From NCBI GenBank assembly GCA_020724545.1, contig DYGR01000007.1, positions 21,540 to 82,031 of the forward strand: a DNA stretch of 60,492 nt. Direction: 5' to 3'. Below, piece after piece: positions 1 through 9,260 of the stretch; within the stretch, counting starts at the first letter, position 1, and each line of letters begins with the position of its first letter. The notes beneath the pieces are model-generated. The model had not been told where the DNA came from and searched no databases. It worked only from the letters and a program-made list of their open reading frames with translations. The translations under genes were made by a program, and so were the position numbers. Origin of the DNA: Candidatus Methanoperedens nitratireducens (lineage in GTDB: Archaea; Halobacteriota; Methanosarcinia; Methanosarcinales; Methanoperedenaceae).

Positions 1-53
1 GGAAAGACCCGGATTACGTGAGATCTATTTCGTTCTATGCAGGAGCTGCGTGA
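1..53 (+). CDS. 3' end of an upstream gene, cut by the window edge
   Basis: An open frame reading from base 3 ends KDPDYVRSISFYAGAA and stops at 51-53, ten bases before the cytochrome b start. It is the most protein-like of the three frames. Its position suggests it is the preceding subunit of the quinol oxidase operon (a Rieske-type protein would be typical), but the visible 16 residues do not identify it. Confidence 0.35.
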   Translation, partial: KDPDYVRSISFYAGAA

Positions 54-62
54 GGTGAACTT

Positions 63-725
63 ATGGATTTAGCTGATAAGATCTACAAGTGGCTTGATGA
101 CAGGTTCAAATTAAGAGAACTGCTGCCGCCGATAGTAAAACATCCTGCTCCTGAGAATGTGATCTCCAATCCATTATATTGCCTTGGCGGGACTGCATTC
201 CTGTGTTTCCTGATTCTCGTTGCTACAGGAATATTCCTGGCAATGTACTACAAACCCACACCAGAAGAGGCATATAAGAGTGTAGAACATATAATGACAG
301 AGGTTCCATTTGGAAGCCTTATCCGTAGCGTGCACCACTGGGCAGCCAACGTCATGATAGCAGCGGTGATGCTCCACATGATAAGGATCTACTTTATGGG
401 TGCCTATAAGAAGCCGCGGGAATTAAACTGGGTGGTTGGCATCTTCTTGCTGCTGATTACCACTACCTTTGGTTTCTCAGGATATCTCCTTCCATGGGAC
501 CAGCTTGCGTTCTGGGCTACGAAGATAGGGACTGGTATAGCAGGCTCTATACCTGTTATGGGCGAGTATATTTCCTTGATACTGATAGGAGGGAGTGATA
601 TCGGTGCCGAGACGCTGACAAGGTTCTATGCGCTGCATGTATTGATACTCCCTGCAACTCTAGTAGCCCTTCTTGGATTGCATTTCATGATGGTTCGCAT
701 ACAGGGAATCTCAGGGAGGCTCTGA
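63..725 (+). CDS. Cytochrome b6-type N-terminal subunit (PetB-like)
   Basis: This 220-aa membrane protein carries the four-helix, two-haem core of a cytochrome bc complex, which oxidises membrane quinol. Two histidine pairs are visible: H91/H105 in the segment SVHHWAANVMIAAVMLH and H192/H207 in the segment before RIQGISG. Spacings of 14 and 15 are those of cytochrome b6. C40 in NPLYCLGG matches the cysteine that covalently holds haem ci (cn) in cytochrome b6 and in Bacillus-type complexes, so a third haem is likely. The length matches the split b6 form and not the fused bc1 form. The subunit IV gene starts one base after the stop, so the two are co-expressed. In an anaerobic methane oxidiser it would link methanophenazine or menaquinol oxidation to downstream carriers; that role is inferred. 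Confidence 0.93.
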   Translation: MDLADKIYKWLDDRFKLRELLPPIVKHPAPENVISNPLYCLGGTAFLCFLILVATGIFLAMYYKPTPEEAYKSVEHIMTEVPFGSLIRSVHHWAANVMIAAVMLHMIRIYFMGAYKKPRELNWVVGIFLLLITTTFGFSGYLLPWDQLAFWATKIGTGIAGSIPVMGEYISLILIGGSDIGAETLTRFYALHVLILPATLVALLGLHFMMVRIQGISGRL

Positions 726-726
726 T

Positions 727-1191
727 ATGGCACTAATAGAAGTTGAAAGACCTGAGGCTGAAATTAAGGAAGAGAGACAAGAACCTGTAAGGGTGCGCGG
801 GCTTCCGTTCTTCCCGCATTTCGTGCTTCGCGAAGTAGTGGTAATGTGTATTATCGCAGGCAGCCTTATACTGCTGGCTTCTGTATACCCGGCAGGTCTG
901 CTTGAACCCGCTGATCCATTTGATACACCCTCACCAATATATCCTGAATGGTATTTCCTGTATGTATTCGGTTTCCTGAAATTCTGGACATGGGATATCG
1001 GACCTATATCTGCAAAAGTCATAGGCGTGACAGTGCCCATGGTACTCTGGTATGGCCTTCTGATGCTCGTGCCTTTCATCGACAGGAACCCATCGACAGA
1101 TATCAGGAAGAGAAAGGTTGCGGTCACCCTCGGAGTCATTGCCCTGCTGAGTGTATTGTTTTTCACATACTACAGCATTGTATTCCATTGA
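727..1191 (+). CDS. Cytochrome b/b6 C-terminal subunit (PetD / subunit IV-like)
   Basis: This 154-aa protein supplies the C-terminal helices and the quinol-oxidation site of a split cytochrome b. The diagnostic PEWY motif is at about residue 75 (SPIYPEWYFLYVFGFLK). Three hydrophobic segments follow a charged, soluble N-terminal stretch of about 35 residues that is rich in Glu and Arg. The gene follows the b6-type gene with one base between them, and its stop overlaps the next start (TGATG), so translation is probably coupled across all three genes. Confidence 0.92.
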   Translation: MALIEVERPEAEIKEERQEPVRVRGLPFFPHFVLREVVVMCIIAGSLILLASVYPAGLLEPADPFDTPSPIYPEWYFLYVFGFLKFWTWDIGPISAKVIGVTVPMVLWYGLLMLVPFIDRNPSTDIRKRKVAVTLGVIALLSVLFFTYYSIVFH

Positions 1192-1370
1192 TGAAGCTAT
1201 CAAGATCAAACTATCTGCGGGTAGAAGCAATAACCAAGATCACAGGACTTATACTGCTGGCAGTGGGTATAGATAATATACCAAAGGGCAATTATTCTAT
1301 TGCCCTTATTCTTTTTGGTCTTGGCGGGATGATAGGTATTATGCCTGTGTTCATCGAGGTTGAGACCTGA
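1191..1370 (+). CDS. Small two-helix membrane protein in the cytochrome b operon
   Basis: This 59-aa ORF begins at an ATG that shares its A with the TGA stop of the subunit IV gene. Two hydrophobic stretches (about residues 15-28 and 35-53) joined by a short polar turn (DNIPKGNYS) predict a helical hairpin. I do not recognise a family. The tight coupling suggests a small accessory subunit or assembly factor of the quinol oxidase. It ends two bases from the convergent regulator gene. Confidence 0.7.
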   Translation: MKLSRSNYLRVEAITKITGLILLAVGIDNIPKGNYSIALILFGLGGMIGIMPVFIEVET

Positions 1371-1371
1371 T

Positions 1372-2112
1372 TTATTTTACTTCCACCACAAACCTGCAGT
1401 GATTATGTCCTGTCCCAAAGCACTCAGTTTCCATGACATCGTAGTTGAGATTCAACCTGCTTGAGAGGACTCCTTCTATAATACCCTCATTTATAGAACA
1501 CAATGTTTTTCCTAAACTTGGCATTTTATTCTTATTACGGCAGTTATCGATCAGGATTATAAGTTTACTATCTCTGATTACGGACATGTTCCCCATCTCA
1601 TGGTAGTTCCAAAAAGCAGCAAGTTCATCTAAAATTCCCTCAAGATTATCCGATTTAAACCCTGGCCCGATCCTTGTACCGATATCGTTGCCTATTATTT
1701 TCATAAGCGGTTTTGGGTCAACACCATATGCTTCTATACCATATCGAACAGTATAAAAAAGATATTTTATAAAGGAGTTTTCATTTAATTCGGATATCCC
1801 AATATTATCTAAGTATCTGTTATATTGGTTGCGCAGCGGCTTTTGAGAGAATGCCATGCACAGCGAATTCAATACAAAATATTTTTTCCGTTTATCGTCT
1901 GGATAGTTTTTCTCCTGTATCAGATTTAGTTCCTCAAGATCATCAAGATGTACCGATATTGTAGATTTGGCTTTACCTGATTGTTCCACAAGTTCATCAA
2001 AGGATGTTGTACCTTGACTTAGAAGCTCAAGTATCTTCAGCTTAACGGGGCTGTCCAGAGCTACAATACCAACATCGGTCGAAAAAATCATAGTATTATG
2101 GCTATGACCCAT
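1372..2112 (-). CDS. MsvR-like redox regulator (winged helix plus V4R domain)
   Basis: The 246-aa product has an ArsR/TrmB-type winged helix at residues 15-85 (LDSPVKLKILELL, then AKSTISVHLDDLEELNLI as the recognition region) and a C-terminal V4R-like domain. Four cysteines (C191, C205, C231, C239) sit in the V4R part, with the typical ending CFGTGHNHCRF. Methanogen MsvR proteins combine the same two domains and use V4R cysteines to sense redox state; both assignments are by pattern only. The gene converges on the cytochrome b operon. A start at residue 8 (MIFSTD) is possible because a TATA-like stretch lies close upstream. A 16-bp box upstream matches the motif I recall for MsvR, pointing to autoregulation. 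Confidence 0.8.
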   Translation of the reverse strand: MGHSHNTMIFSTDVGIVALDSPVKLKILELLSQGTTSFDELVEQSGKAKSTISVHLDDLEELNLIQEKNYPDDKRKKYFVLNSLCMAFSQKPLRNQYNRYLDNIGISELNENSFIKYLFYTVRYGIEAYGVDPKPLMKIIGNDIGTRIGPGFKSDNLEGILDELAAFWNYHEMGNMSVIRDSKLIILIDNCRNKNKMPSLGKTLCSINEGIIEGVLSSRLNLNYDVMETECFGTGHNHCRFVVEVK

Positions 2113-2146
2113 AAAATTGTAAATAGCCTCAGTAATATAAATAATG

Positions 2147-2162
2147 TTCGTTTTTCTACGAA
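2147..2162 (-). promoter_or_regulatory. MsvR-type operator upstream of the MsvR-like gene
   Basis: Read on the minus strand the 16 bases are TTCGTAGAAAAACGAA, an imperfect inverted repeat. It differs at one position from TTCGTA-N4-TACGAA, recalled as the MsvR box of Methanothermobacter. It lies 35-50 bases before the regulator start, just upstream of a TATA-like stretch (2132-2145). A matching box lies before the nar operon. Confidence 0.6.
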
Positions 2163-2205
2163 ATTTGAACTGTTATAGAGAGAGCCAGGCTTACCAGAGC
2201 AGCGA

Positions 2206-3246
2206 TTATTCGAATAATCTATCAAGCAGCCACTCCGGGTCAAATTTTATAAGGTCCTTATAGCTCTGTCCAACTCCCAGGAACAGGATAGGCTTGCCAG
2301 TTGAGTATGAGATGGAGATAGCAGTTCCACCTTTTGCATCTGCATCCTGCTTTGTCAGTATGCTGCCGTTAAAAGCTACTGCGCTGTTGAACATCTTGGC
2401 ACGTTCTACTGCGTCGTTCCCTGCCACTGCCTCATCCACGAAAATAACAAGGTCTGGCTGGTTAACCCTGTATATTTTCTTTAACTGATCCATCAGGTTG
2501 ATGTTGGTATGCATCCTGCCTGCCGTATCAGCCAGCACAATATCCTTATGTTTTGCCTTTGCGAACTGGATTGCATCATATACGATTGCTGCTGGATCTG
2601 CACCCTCCTGGTGTTTTATGATCTTCACTCCAAGGGCACTGGCATGTTTCTCAATCTGCTCTATAGCACCAGCGCGGAAGGTATCTCCTGCTGCTATTAC
2701 CACAGAGTAGCCCTGCTCTTTGAAGCGCTCGGCCATTTTTGCAATCGTCGTGGTCTTGCCTGTACCATTAACTCCCACAAAGACAATGCTTACAGGTTTG
2801 CTGGACTTTTTGATGAACTCATCAAAATCAAAGGAGTCTACTGAAATCACCTTTAAGATTGCCTGCCTGAGGGCAGTTTCAACAATCTTCCCTGTATCTG
2901 AGCCGATTCTCCTGCGGCTTCCCACAAGTTCAGCCTTCACTGAGTCCACTATTTTCTCAGCTACAGGCAGTGCCACATCGCTTTCAAGAAGCGCCATCTC
3001 AAGCTCCCATAGATGGTCTTGCAGGCTCTTCTCATCGATGATGAATTCCCGCTCAAGAACCGCTGCTTTTATCCTGCCGAATACACCTATTTTTTCAGGT
3101 GCTATGGTGCCTGTTTCGGGAGGTTGTACAGGTGTCTCCTCTTTTTCTGCAGTTTGTGTTTCTATGACCTCTTCCTTTTTCTCTTCGATTGCACCGCCAA
3201 GGACTTTTTTGACGCCGCTAAGCTTTTCTTTAAGTTTCTCAAACAT
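2206..3246 (-). CDS. ftsY: Signal recognition particle receptor FtsY
   Basis: FtsY is the membrane-associated GTPase that docks ribosome-SRP54 complexes to the Sec translocon. The 346-aa protein has a variable, Glu-rich N-terminal region (residues 1-55), the helical N domain (about 58-140) and the GTPase G domain. Visible motifs are G1 GVNGTGKTTT (about 157-166), the insertion-box DTFRAGAIEQI, G3 DTAGRMHTN, G4 TKQDADAKGG and a GVGQSYKDL closing motif. It follows prefoldin alpha with two bases between, in the L18a-pfdA-ftsY order seen in many archaea. Confidence 0.97.
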   Translation of the reverse strand: MFEKLKEKLSGVKKVLGGAIEEKKEEVIETQTAEKEETPVQPPETGTIAPEKIGVFGRIKAAVLEREFIIDEKSLQDHLWELEMALLESDVALPVAEKIVDSVKAELVGSRRRIGSDTGKIVETALRQAILKVISVDSFDFDEFIKKSSKPVSIVFVGVNGTGKTTTIAKMAERFKEQGYSVVIAAGDTFRAGAIEQIEKHASALGVKIIKHQEGADPAAIVYDAIQFAKAKHKDIVLADTAGRMHTNINLMDQLKKIYRVNQPDLVIFVDEAVAGNDAVERAKMFNSAVAFNGSILTKQDADAKGGTAISISYSTGKPILFLGVGQSYKDLIKFDPEWLLDRLFE

Positions 3247-3248
3247 GT

Positions 3249-3701
3249 TTATTCGGCACGCATGGGCTGTTGCGACCGCTGGGTTTGCTCATACCTCTGT
3301 AAAGTCCTCTCAATACCTTGCAACTCCCCGGCGAGTTTTGTAAACGCATTGTTCAATTGCTCATAGTATTTTGTAAGTTCATCTTTTCTTTTCTCAAGGA
3401 AGGCTTTTGCATCATCAGTTCCTCTCTCAACACTCACACCTGCTCCAATCCCGATCACTACTTTATCAGGGTTGGTAAGCGTTGCATTGACAAATGAGCC
3501 AAACCCGACAGGTACCAGGATTTCTTCTCCGGCATGCTCGTCTTTTAATGCTGTGATTGTCGTTAACGCTGTTTCCACATCTCTAATCGTTATTTTTAAC
3601 ATATTTACCTGCTGTGCTATAGCCTCTGCCTGATACTGGTACTGCTGATGCCTTACTACCAGTTCCTGAGCCTGCTGTTGTGTTAATTTCTCATCGCTCA
3701 T
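3249..3701 (-). CDS. pfdA: Prefoldin alpha subunit
   Basis: Prefoldin is a hexameric chaperone (two alpha, four beta) that delivers unfolded proteins to the thermosome. The 150-aa protein shows two long coiled-coil helices (about 3-45 and 90-140) around a central beta-hairpin region with EILVPVGFGSFVNATLTNPDKVVIGIGAGVSVE, the usual alpha-subunit core. The start overlaps the stop of the L18a gene by four bases (ATGA), so translation is probably coupled. Confidence 0.95.
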   Translation of the reverse strand: MSDEKLTQQQAQELVVRHQQYQYQAEAIAQQVNMLKITIRDVETALTTITALKDEHAGEEILVPVGFGSFVNATLTNPDKVVIGIGAGVSVERGTDDAKAFLEKRKDELTKYYEQLNNAFTKLAGELQGIERTLQRYEQTQRSQQPMRAE

Positions 3702-3877
3702 TCTTTAACCTCTTCTATTGATTCTATCTTTATCAGATTACGCTTTAATCCGTGTTCACTTCCTATCAATGAATATACCTTATATGATGCATTAGTCTTA
3801 CTCATGGATGTTACATTCTTTGTAAACCGTTCCCATTTTTCTCCGGCTCTGAACGTTCCCTTCACTATGAAATTCAT
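3698..3877 (-). CDS. rpl18a: Large-subunit ribosomal protein L18a / LX
   Basis: This 59-aa ORF was found by translating the gap. It begins MNFIVKGTFRAGEKWERF and ends with ESIEEVKE. The residues between, including TKNVTSMSKTNASYKVYSLIGS, are the conserved archaeal LX / eukaryotic L18a core. Length and order before prefoldin alpha and FtsY match other archaea. It ends in a four-base overlap with pfdA. Confidence 0.95.
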   Translation of the reverse strand: MNFIVKGTFRAGEKWERFTKNVTSMSKTNASYKVYSLIGSEHGLKRNLIKIESIEEVKE

Positions 3878-3996
3878 TATATCACCTGATTAGGGGGTTT
3901 GTGTTATACTCAATCGGATATATACCTACTGGCACATATAGACAGCGAATGTTGAATGTACTAATCTTTATGTAATAAGGGAATAGAATAGCTACT

Positions 3997-4119
3997 ATGA
4001 GCTACCTGTATACAGCATTTGGCATTGTGTGGATCGTATTGATTGCGTATATCTTAAACTTGATTCGACTGCGAAGAGTATTGAATAATGAACTCAGGTT
4101 CTTAGAAAGTATGAAATAA
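3997..4119 (+). CDS. CcmD-like small membrane protein
   Basis: This 40-aa ORF has one transmembrane helix (YLYTAFGIVWIVLIAYIL) followed by a basic, helical tail (LNLIRLRRVLNNELRFLESMK). That layout, with YLY at the start and a charged coiled tail, matches the CcmD family, small helpers of haem handling in cytochrome c maturation. No other ccm gene is nearby. The CoA-binding gene starts one base after its stop. The family call rests on pattern in a very short protein. Confidence 0.6.
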   Translation: MSYLYTAFGIVWIVLIAYILNLIRLRRVLNNELRFLESMK

Positions 4120-4120
4120 C

Positions 4121-4510
4121 ATGAGCATAGAGACGATTTTGAATTATAAGAATATCGCCGTGGTCGGCATATCTGATAATCCCGGGCGTCCAAGCCATAT
4201 GATAGCGAGTTTCATGGAAGCGCATGGATATAACATCATACCTGTCAACCCGAACCTGAAAGAATGGAGGGGAAAGAAATGTTATCCAGATCTTCTATCA
4301 ATACCCGATAGAGTGGATGTTGTGAATATCTTCAGGCGCCCTGAGGCTGTCCCGCCTATCGTTGATGAGGCAATCGCGATAAAGGCCAGGGCTGTATGGA
4401 TGCAGGAAGGTATCGTAAACGAAGAAGCCGCGGAAAAAGCCCGCAGGGCAGGGCTTGAAGTTGTTATGGATAAGTGCATTAAGATTGAGTATAACAGGCT
4501 GAAACGTTAG
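4121..4510 (+). CDS. CoA-binding Rossmann domain protein (YccU/succinyl-CoA synthetase alpha-like)
   Basis: The 129-aa protein is a stand-alone CoA-binding domain. It opens with a Rossmann strand and loop (NIAVVGISDNPGRPSHMIASFM), followed by NIIPVNPNLKEWRGKKCYPDL and the later VWMQEGIVNEEAAEKARRAGLEVVMDKC, all standard for the family. Members are thought to bind acyl-CoA or CoA, but their physiological role is not settled. The start is one base after the CcmD-like stop. Confidence 0.9.
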   Translation: MSIETILNYKNIAVVGISDNPGRPSHMIASFMEAHGYNIIPVNPNLKEWRGKKCYPDLLSIPDRVDVVNIFRRPEAVPPIVDEAIAIKARAVWMQEGIVNEEAAEKARRAGLEVVMDKCIKIEYNRLKR

Positions 4511-4533
4511 CCTGTTCCTTTATATATTATATA

Positions 4534-5148
4534 TTAAAACCCTAATTTCTCGTTCACCAGGATCAGTGTAAGTTTGCGGCCAGGATCAATTTCTCTCTTA
4601 AATATCAAAAGTTTCCCTATCGTACTTCCCCAGTAGCCTTCTCTTTTCATCCGGGCATCTTCAAGTGGTAAAGAATGCTCTCGCACACGTTTTATTGCAT
4701 CATCAAGTGCAGGTGTAATCTTTTGTGTCCCGGCAACCCAGATAATATTGCTGCTCGTAAATACGTATGAAGGAAGCTGACTACCCGATGCACTGGCAAT
4801 AACTATTTCACCTGTTTCGGCGATCGCATGCACGCTTCCCAGAAAGTATTCTGATAGGACGCTTCTTTTGCGAAGTTCATTCTGCTTTTTCTCATCTTTT
4901 TCTGCCAGGATCATATCCTTCCAGTTCTTCCAGGGATGTTTTCCTGATTTTAAGAGATCAACAAAACCGATCTCCTGCAGTGTTGTTGATCCGCCTGTCA
5001 TGATCTCTGCACCGGGAGGGATTAATTCCTGTAACCTCCTGAGGGCATCCTCTTTTGTGTTCACAAACTCAGGACCGATACCACGGTGTCTTACTGCTTC
5101 CATTACTCTTTTAACTGCTTCCTCTGATGCCAGTGTTTCGTATTTCAT
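4534..5148 (-). CDS. LUD-domain protein (LutC/YkgG family)
   Basis: The 204-aa protein matches the LUD fold (DUF162) of lactate-utilisation proteins, with the GAEIMTGGSTTLQEIGFVD segment near residue 55, VHAIAETGEIVIASASGSQLPSYVF at about 115-140 and VAGTQKITPALDDAIKRVREHSLPLEDARMK. Family members act in lactate or NAD-linked redox metabolism. No LutA/LutB partner is present, so the substrate is unknown. An in-frame ATG four codons upstream exists, but a GGAGG ribosome-binding site (5154-5158) sits correctly for the start at 5148. Confidence 0.88.
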   Translation of the reverse strand: MKYETLASEEAVKRVMEAVRHRGIGPEFVNTKEDALRRLQELIPPGAEIMTGGSTTLQEIGFVDLLKSGKHPWKNWKDMILAEKDEKKQNELRKRSVLSEYFLGSVHAIAETGEIVIASASGSQLPSYVFTSSNIIWVAGTQKITPALDDAIKRVREHSLPLEDARMKREGYWGSTIGKLLIFKREIDPGRKLTLILVNEKLGF

Positions 5149-5259
5149 ACTAACCTCCATTAATTTTGTAAGAGCGGCTTAATAGTTATAGTTTGCGTTC
5201 CGAAAGTAATATTAATAAGACCTGAGGATTATGTATCATATAGTTATGAGGTCGTCCAC

Positions 5260-5547
5260 TTGGATCTAAAGATCAAACCCATCGGAGTAATAAAAAAATC
5301 TAATTCAGGCCTATCAGATGTGATAATATACTCTGATTTTGAGCGGGTTATTGGCAGTATTATGCAAAAATTCGAAGAAGGAATAAATCTGCTGATTGTA
5401 CATAAAAACCATAATTCCACAGATGAGCATCAGGTCAAGATATCGATAGCCGAATTAATAAATCGTAAAGGCAATCTTTTGACCGTAAAAGGTATTGAAG
5501 CCGATGATGATTCGGTAATAGATATCAGACTGAGCAGTGAGATTTAA
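5260..5547 (+). CDS. Short TsaA/TrmO-like domain protein
   Basis: This 95-aa protein starts at a TTG preceded by GAGGT with seven bases of spacing. [12 protein letters not shown] at the N-terminus and [33 protein letters not shown] at the C-terminus resemble the first and last strands of the TsaA/TrmO fold, the SAM-dependent methylase of t6A37 in tRNA. The middle of the domain, including the region where TrmO binds SAM, is largely missing, so catalysis is doubtful. It lies 14 bases before the FEN1 gene, suggesting co-transcription. Confidence 0.6.
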   Translation: MDLKIKPIGVIKKSNSGLSDVIIYSDFERVIGSIMQKFEEGINLLIVHKNHNSTDEHQVKISIAELINRKGNLLTVKGIEADDDSVIDIRLSSEI

Positions 5548-5561
5548 TCCTGGGCATCAAT

Positions 5562-6575
5562 ATGGGGATTGACTTCGGGGACCTCTTCGAGAAAAAAGAA
5601 ATAGATCTATCGGATCTGAGAGGAAAAGTAATAGCCATCGATGCATACAATATCCTTTATCAGTTTCTCAGTATAATCCGCCAGCGTGATGGTACACCGC
5701 TTATCGATTCCCATGGTGAGATAACATCCCATCTCTCAGGTTTTTTATACAGGACAACAAACCTGATTGAGGCCGGTATCAGGCCAGTGTTTGTTTTTGA
5801 TGGAGAGCCGCCAGAGTTTAAGAACGCAACACTCAATGAGCGGAAAAAAATACGGGTAGAGGCCATGGTAAGATGGGAAGAAGCAAAAGAAAAAGGTGAT
5901 GAGGCTGCATTTAAATATGCCCAGGCATCATCACAAATTAAAGGGAATATGATAGAAGATGCCAAAAAACTGCTCGGATTCATGGGACTTCCCGTCATCC
6001 AGGCTCCATCTGAAGGTGAGGCACAGGCTGCATTCATGGTCAAAAATAATGATGCTTATGCCGTTGGTTCCCAGGATTATGATGCCCTTCTGTTCGGGGC
6101 ACCTGTTATTGTCAGGAACCTGGCTGTGACAGGAAAAAGAAAACTGCCCGGGATGGGCGTGTATGTGGATATAAAGCCCCAGATTATAGAACTTGAGAGC
6201 GGACTTACCAGAATCGGGATTACAAGAGAGCAGCTTGTTGATATTGCACTTCTTATAGGAACCGATTATAACGCAGGTATAAAAGGGATTGGCCCAAAGA
6301 AAGCCCTTAAACTGATAAAAAAACACGGATATATTGAGCGGGCACTTGATGAACTTGGCGAGGACATTAAAAATCTGGCAGAATTAAAGGAGCTGTTCCT
6401 CAATCCCGCTGTAACCTCTGATTATGAACTCAAATGGAAAAAGCCGGATTCATCAGGGATAATAGAGTTCCTCTGTACAGAGCATGATTTCTCAGAGGCA
6501 CGCGTATCAAAGGCCACTGAGCGCTTAATCGAAGCTTCAAAAGATGGACAGCAGACGCTGGATAGATGGTTTTGA
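5562..6575 (+). CDS. fen: Flap endonuclease 1
   Basis: FEN1 removes 5' flaps in Okazaki-fragment maturation and long-patch base excision repair. The 337-aa product has the N-terminal nuclease block ([16 protein letters not shown], then [14 protein letters not shown]), the metal-binding [11 protein letters not shown] and [12 protein letters not shown], and [21 protein letters not shown] of the helix-hairpin-helix region. The C-terminus, QQTLDRWF, is a PIP box for PCNA. Length is normal for archaeal FEN1. Confidence 0.97.
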   Translation: MGIDFGDLFEKKEIDLSDLRGKVIAIDAYNILYQFLSIIRQRDGTPLIDSHGEITSHLSGFLYRTTNLIEAGIRPVFVFDGEPPEFKNATLNERKKIRVEAMVRWEEAKEKGDEAAFKYAQASSQIKGNMIEDAKKLLGFMGLPVIQAPSEGEAQAAFMVKNNDAYAVGSQDYDALLFGAPVIVRNLAVTGKRKLPGMGVYVDIKPQIIELESGLTRIGITREQLVDIALLIGTDYNAGIKGIGPKKALKLIKKHGYIERALDELGEDIKNLAELKELFLNPAVTSDYELKWKKPDSSGIIEFLCTEHDFSEARVSKATERLIEASKDGQQTLDRWF

Positions 6576-6680
6576 AATTGTATCAAGCTATCGTATTAGC
6601 GGTTGCGAAACAATTAAGTAAGCAGGATATATCTAAATGCATATCTTGAACAAAATATTGAATATATCTGAGGGGATATA

Positions 6681-9197
6681 ATGGACGAGATACAGCTCAC
6701 GGTTGCAAAGGCATACCCGAACGATTCTGGAAGAGGGATAGCGCGTCTTGATCCGCACACATTGATGATCCTGCAGCTTACACCTGGAGACATTATAGAA
6801 CTTGAAGGAAAAAGACGCACATCTGCAAAAGTCTGGCGTGCCGATCGCATAGACTGGGACCAGAATATCATACGTATTGATGGTTTTATCAGGCAGAATG
6901 CAGGTGCAGGTATAGGCGATAGTATAAAGATAAAGAAAATAGATGTTAAAGCCGCAAAGAAGGTTGTTCTGGCTCCACCAGAAGGCACATCAATCCAGTT
7001 CGGGGGAGAGGCCGAGGAGATGGTAAAGCGCCAGATCATGAAACGCTCAGTCACCAGAGGGGACATCATCCCTGTGGTGAGTACTATGGCACATCCTTTC
7101 CTGGGGCGCGTTGTAACAGGTCAGACAATCCCACTGGTTGCAATCGAGGCCGAGCCTGAGGGCATACTTTTAATCACTGATGGGACGGAGATCAAACTCA
7201 GGGAGAAACCTGTAGTACTGGAGGTAACAGGAACCGGGATAACCTATGAGGATATAGGTGGTTTAAGTGATGAGATCCAGCGCCTGCGAGAGATGATCGA
7301 ACTTCCCATGAAGCATCCAGAAATCTTCGAGAGACTTGGTATCGAGTCTCCAAAAGGTGTTCTGATGTACGGTCCTCCCGGAACCGGGAAAACCCTCATA
7401 GCCAGGGCAGTTGCAAATGAATCCGGGGCAAATTTCTTCTCTATAGCCGGCCCTGAGATAATGAGCAAGTACTACGGTGAGAGTGAGCAGAGGCTGCGCG
7501 AGTTATTCGATCAGGCAAACAGGGAAGCTCCTTCGATTATATTCATAGATGAGCTGGATTCAATCGCTCCAAGAAGGGAAGAGGTGACAGGTGAGGTTGA
7601 GCGGAGAGTGGTAGCCCAGCTCCTTACCATGATGGATGGTATGGAGGAGAGAGGTCAGGTTGTTGTAATAGGCGCAACGAACCGAATCGATGCCATTGAT
7701 CCTGCGCTCAGGCGTCCCGGCAGGTTTGATCGTGAGATAGAGATCGGGGTGCCTGACCATATAGATAGACTTGAAATTTTTCAGATCCACACAAGGGGTA
7801 TGCCAATTTATCACTGGGAAAATGATATTGCAGCAAAAGTACTTTTAGAGAGGATATCTTCTTTTGAGAAAAGTTCCACAATGAATAAAATTAATGAAAC
7901 AATAAAGGAAAAAAGAAGTATACTCGAATCTATAGTGGCAGACATAAACGAAATTAAACACGTTAAAAACATCAGAGAATTTGAGGATATTAAAAATACA
8001 TTCTCGGACAGAATACTAAAACAAAATGATAAAGAAATAAGAGAAATTGAGAGAACGATTTTAGATGCCGGTGTGATCTCTGAGGATTATGTTAAGAAGG
8101 TTATTGAAGATTCAGCCCCTTATTTGCTAAATTACCTCGCTTCTACAACACACGGGTTTGTAGGTGCTGATATATCTGCTCTTGCAAGAGAAGCTGCCAT
8201 GAAAGCGCTCAGGAGATATCTCCCTCATATAAAACTTGATGAAGCTGTTCCGCGCGAGTTACTCGATAGCATGCATATTACAGGTAATGATTTCGAGGCA
8301 GCGCTGAAGGATGTTGAGCCTTCTGCGATGAGAGAGGTACTGGTCGAACTCCCTGAGGTTGCGTGGGATGATGTAGGCGGACTGGATGAAGCAAAGCAGG
8401 AGATAATAGAAGCTGTTGAATGGCCTCTTAAAAGTCCACAGAAGTTTGTAAAAATGGGTATCCGCCCTCCAAAAGGAATCCTCCTGTACGGCCCTCCAGG
8501 CACAGGAAAGACATTGCTTGCAAAAGCAGTGGCAAATGAAAGTTCTGCTAATTTTATAAGCATAAGAGGACCTCAGCTCATATCCAAATGGGTGGGGGAA
8601 TCAGAGAGAGCAATACGGGAGGTGTTCAAGAAGGCACGCCAGGTAGCACCGTGCGTACTGTTCCTTGACGAACTTGATGCAATCGCTCCTGTCAGGGGTA
8701 TGGATTCAGGCTCAAAGGCATCCGAGCGTGTAGTTAACCAGTTGCTCACAGAGCTGGATGGGATTGAGACCCTGAAGAACGTTGTGGTGATTGCTGCAAC
8801 AAACAGGCCCGAGATAGTAGATCCAGCACTCATTCGCTCAGGCCGTTTTGACAGGCTGGTTTTTGTAGGACCCCCTGGCAGGGCAGGCAGGATTGAGATA
8901 TTCAGGATACATCTGCAGAATATTCCCCTATGTGATGATGTGAATATAGAAGAGTTAGCTGATCTTACTGATAATTATGTAGGGGCAGATATTGAGGCAC
9001 TGTGTAAAGAGGCGGTTATGCTTGCACTGAGAGAGAATTTTGATACAGATAGGGTTGATATGAGACACTTCCGTGCATCGTTGAAGAAGGTCAGACCTGC
9101 CCTTGTAGAAGGTATGATAGAATACTATGAGAGACTGCAAGAGCAGTTCAAGGGCGGGACAAAACAGGAACAGAAGTCTTATATAGGTTATAGATAA
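6681..9197 (+). CDS. cdc48: Cdc48/VAT-type AAA ATPase with a D1 insertion
   Basis: Cdc48 (VAT) is a hexameric unfoldase that feeds proteins to the proteasome. The protein has an N-terminal double-psi barrel domain (residues 1-185), D1 with Walker [20 protein letters not shown] (about 231) and Walker [17 protein letters not shown], and D2 with [19 protein letters not shown] (about 607) and [15 protein letters not shown]. At 838 aa it is about 100 residues longer than usual. The excess is a Lys/Glu-rich, helical, AT-rich stretch at residues 374-486, exactly where the short D1 lid linker before THGFVGAD should be. The reading frame is intact and both ATPase sites are complete. GAGGGGATATA precedes the start. 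Confidence 0.95.
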   Translation: MDEIQLTVAKAYPNDSGRGIARLDPHTLMILQLTPGDIIELEGKRRTSAKVWRADRIDWDQNIIRIDGFIRQNAGAGIGDSIKIKKIDVKAAKKVVLAPPEGTSIQFGGEAEEMVKRQIMKRSVTRGDIIPVVSTMAHPFLGRVVTGQTIPLVAIEAEPEGILLITDGTEIKLREKPVVLEVTGTGITYEDIGGLSDEIQRLREMIELPMKHPEIFERLGIESPKGVLMYGPPGTGKTLIARAVANESGANFFSIAGPEIMSKYYGESEQRLRELFDQANREAPSIIFIDELDSIAPRREEVTGEVERRVVAQLLTMMDGMEERGQVVVIGATNRIDAIDPALRRPGRFDREIEIGVPDHIDRLEIFQIHTRGMPIYHWENDIAAKVLLERISSFEKSSTMNKINETIKEKRSILESIVADINEIKHVKNIREFEDIKNTFSDRILKQNDKEIREIERTILDAGVISEDYVKKVIEDSAPYLLNYLASTTHGFVGADISALAREAAMKALRRYLPHIKLDEAVPRELLDSMHITGNDFEAALKDVEPSAMREVLVELPEVAWDDVGGLDEAKQEIIEAVEWPLKSPQKFVKMGIRPPKGILLYGPPGTGKTLLAKAVANESSANFISIRGPQLISKWVGESERAIREVFKKARQVAPCVLFLDELDAIAPVRGMDSGSKASERVVNQLLTELDGIETLKNVVVIAATNRPEIVDPALIRSGRFDRLVFVGPPGRAGRIEIFRIHLQNIPLCDDVNIEELADLTDNYVGADIEALCKEAVMLALRENFDTDRVDMRHFRASLKKVRPALVEGMIEYYERLQEQFKGGTKQEQKSYIGYR

Positions 9198-9260
9198 AAA
9201 TAGCATGTTTGGTTAACCTATATTTAAAATAGGTACAGGCGGTTCATTAGAGGGATTACT

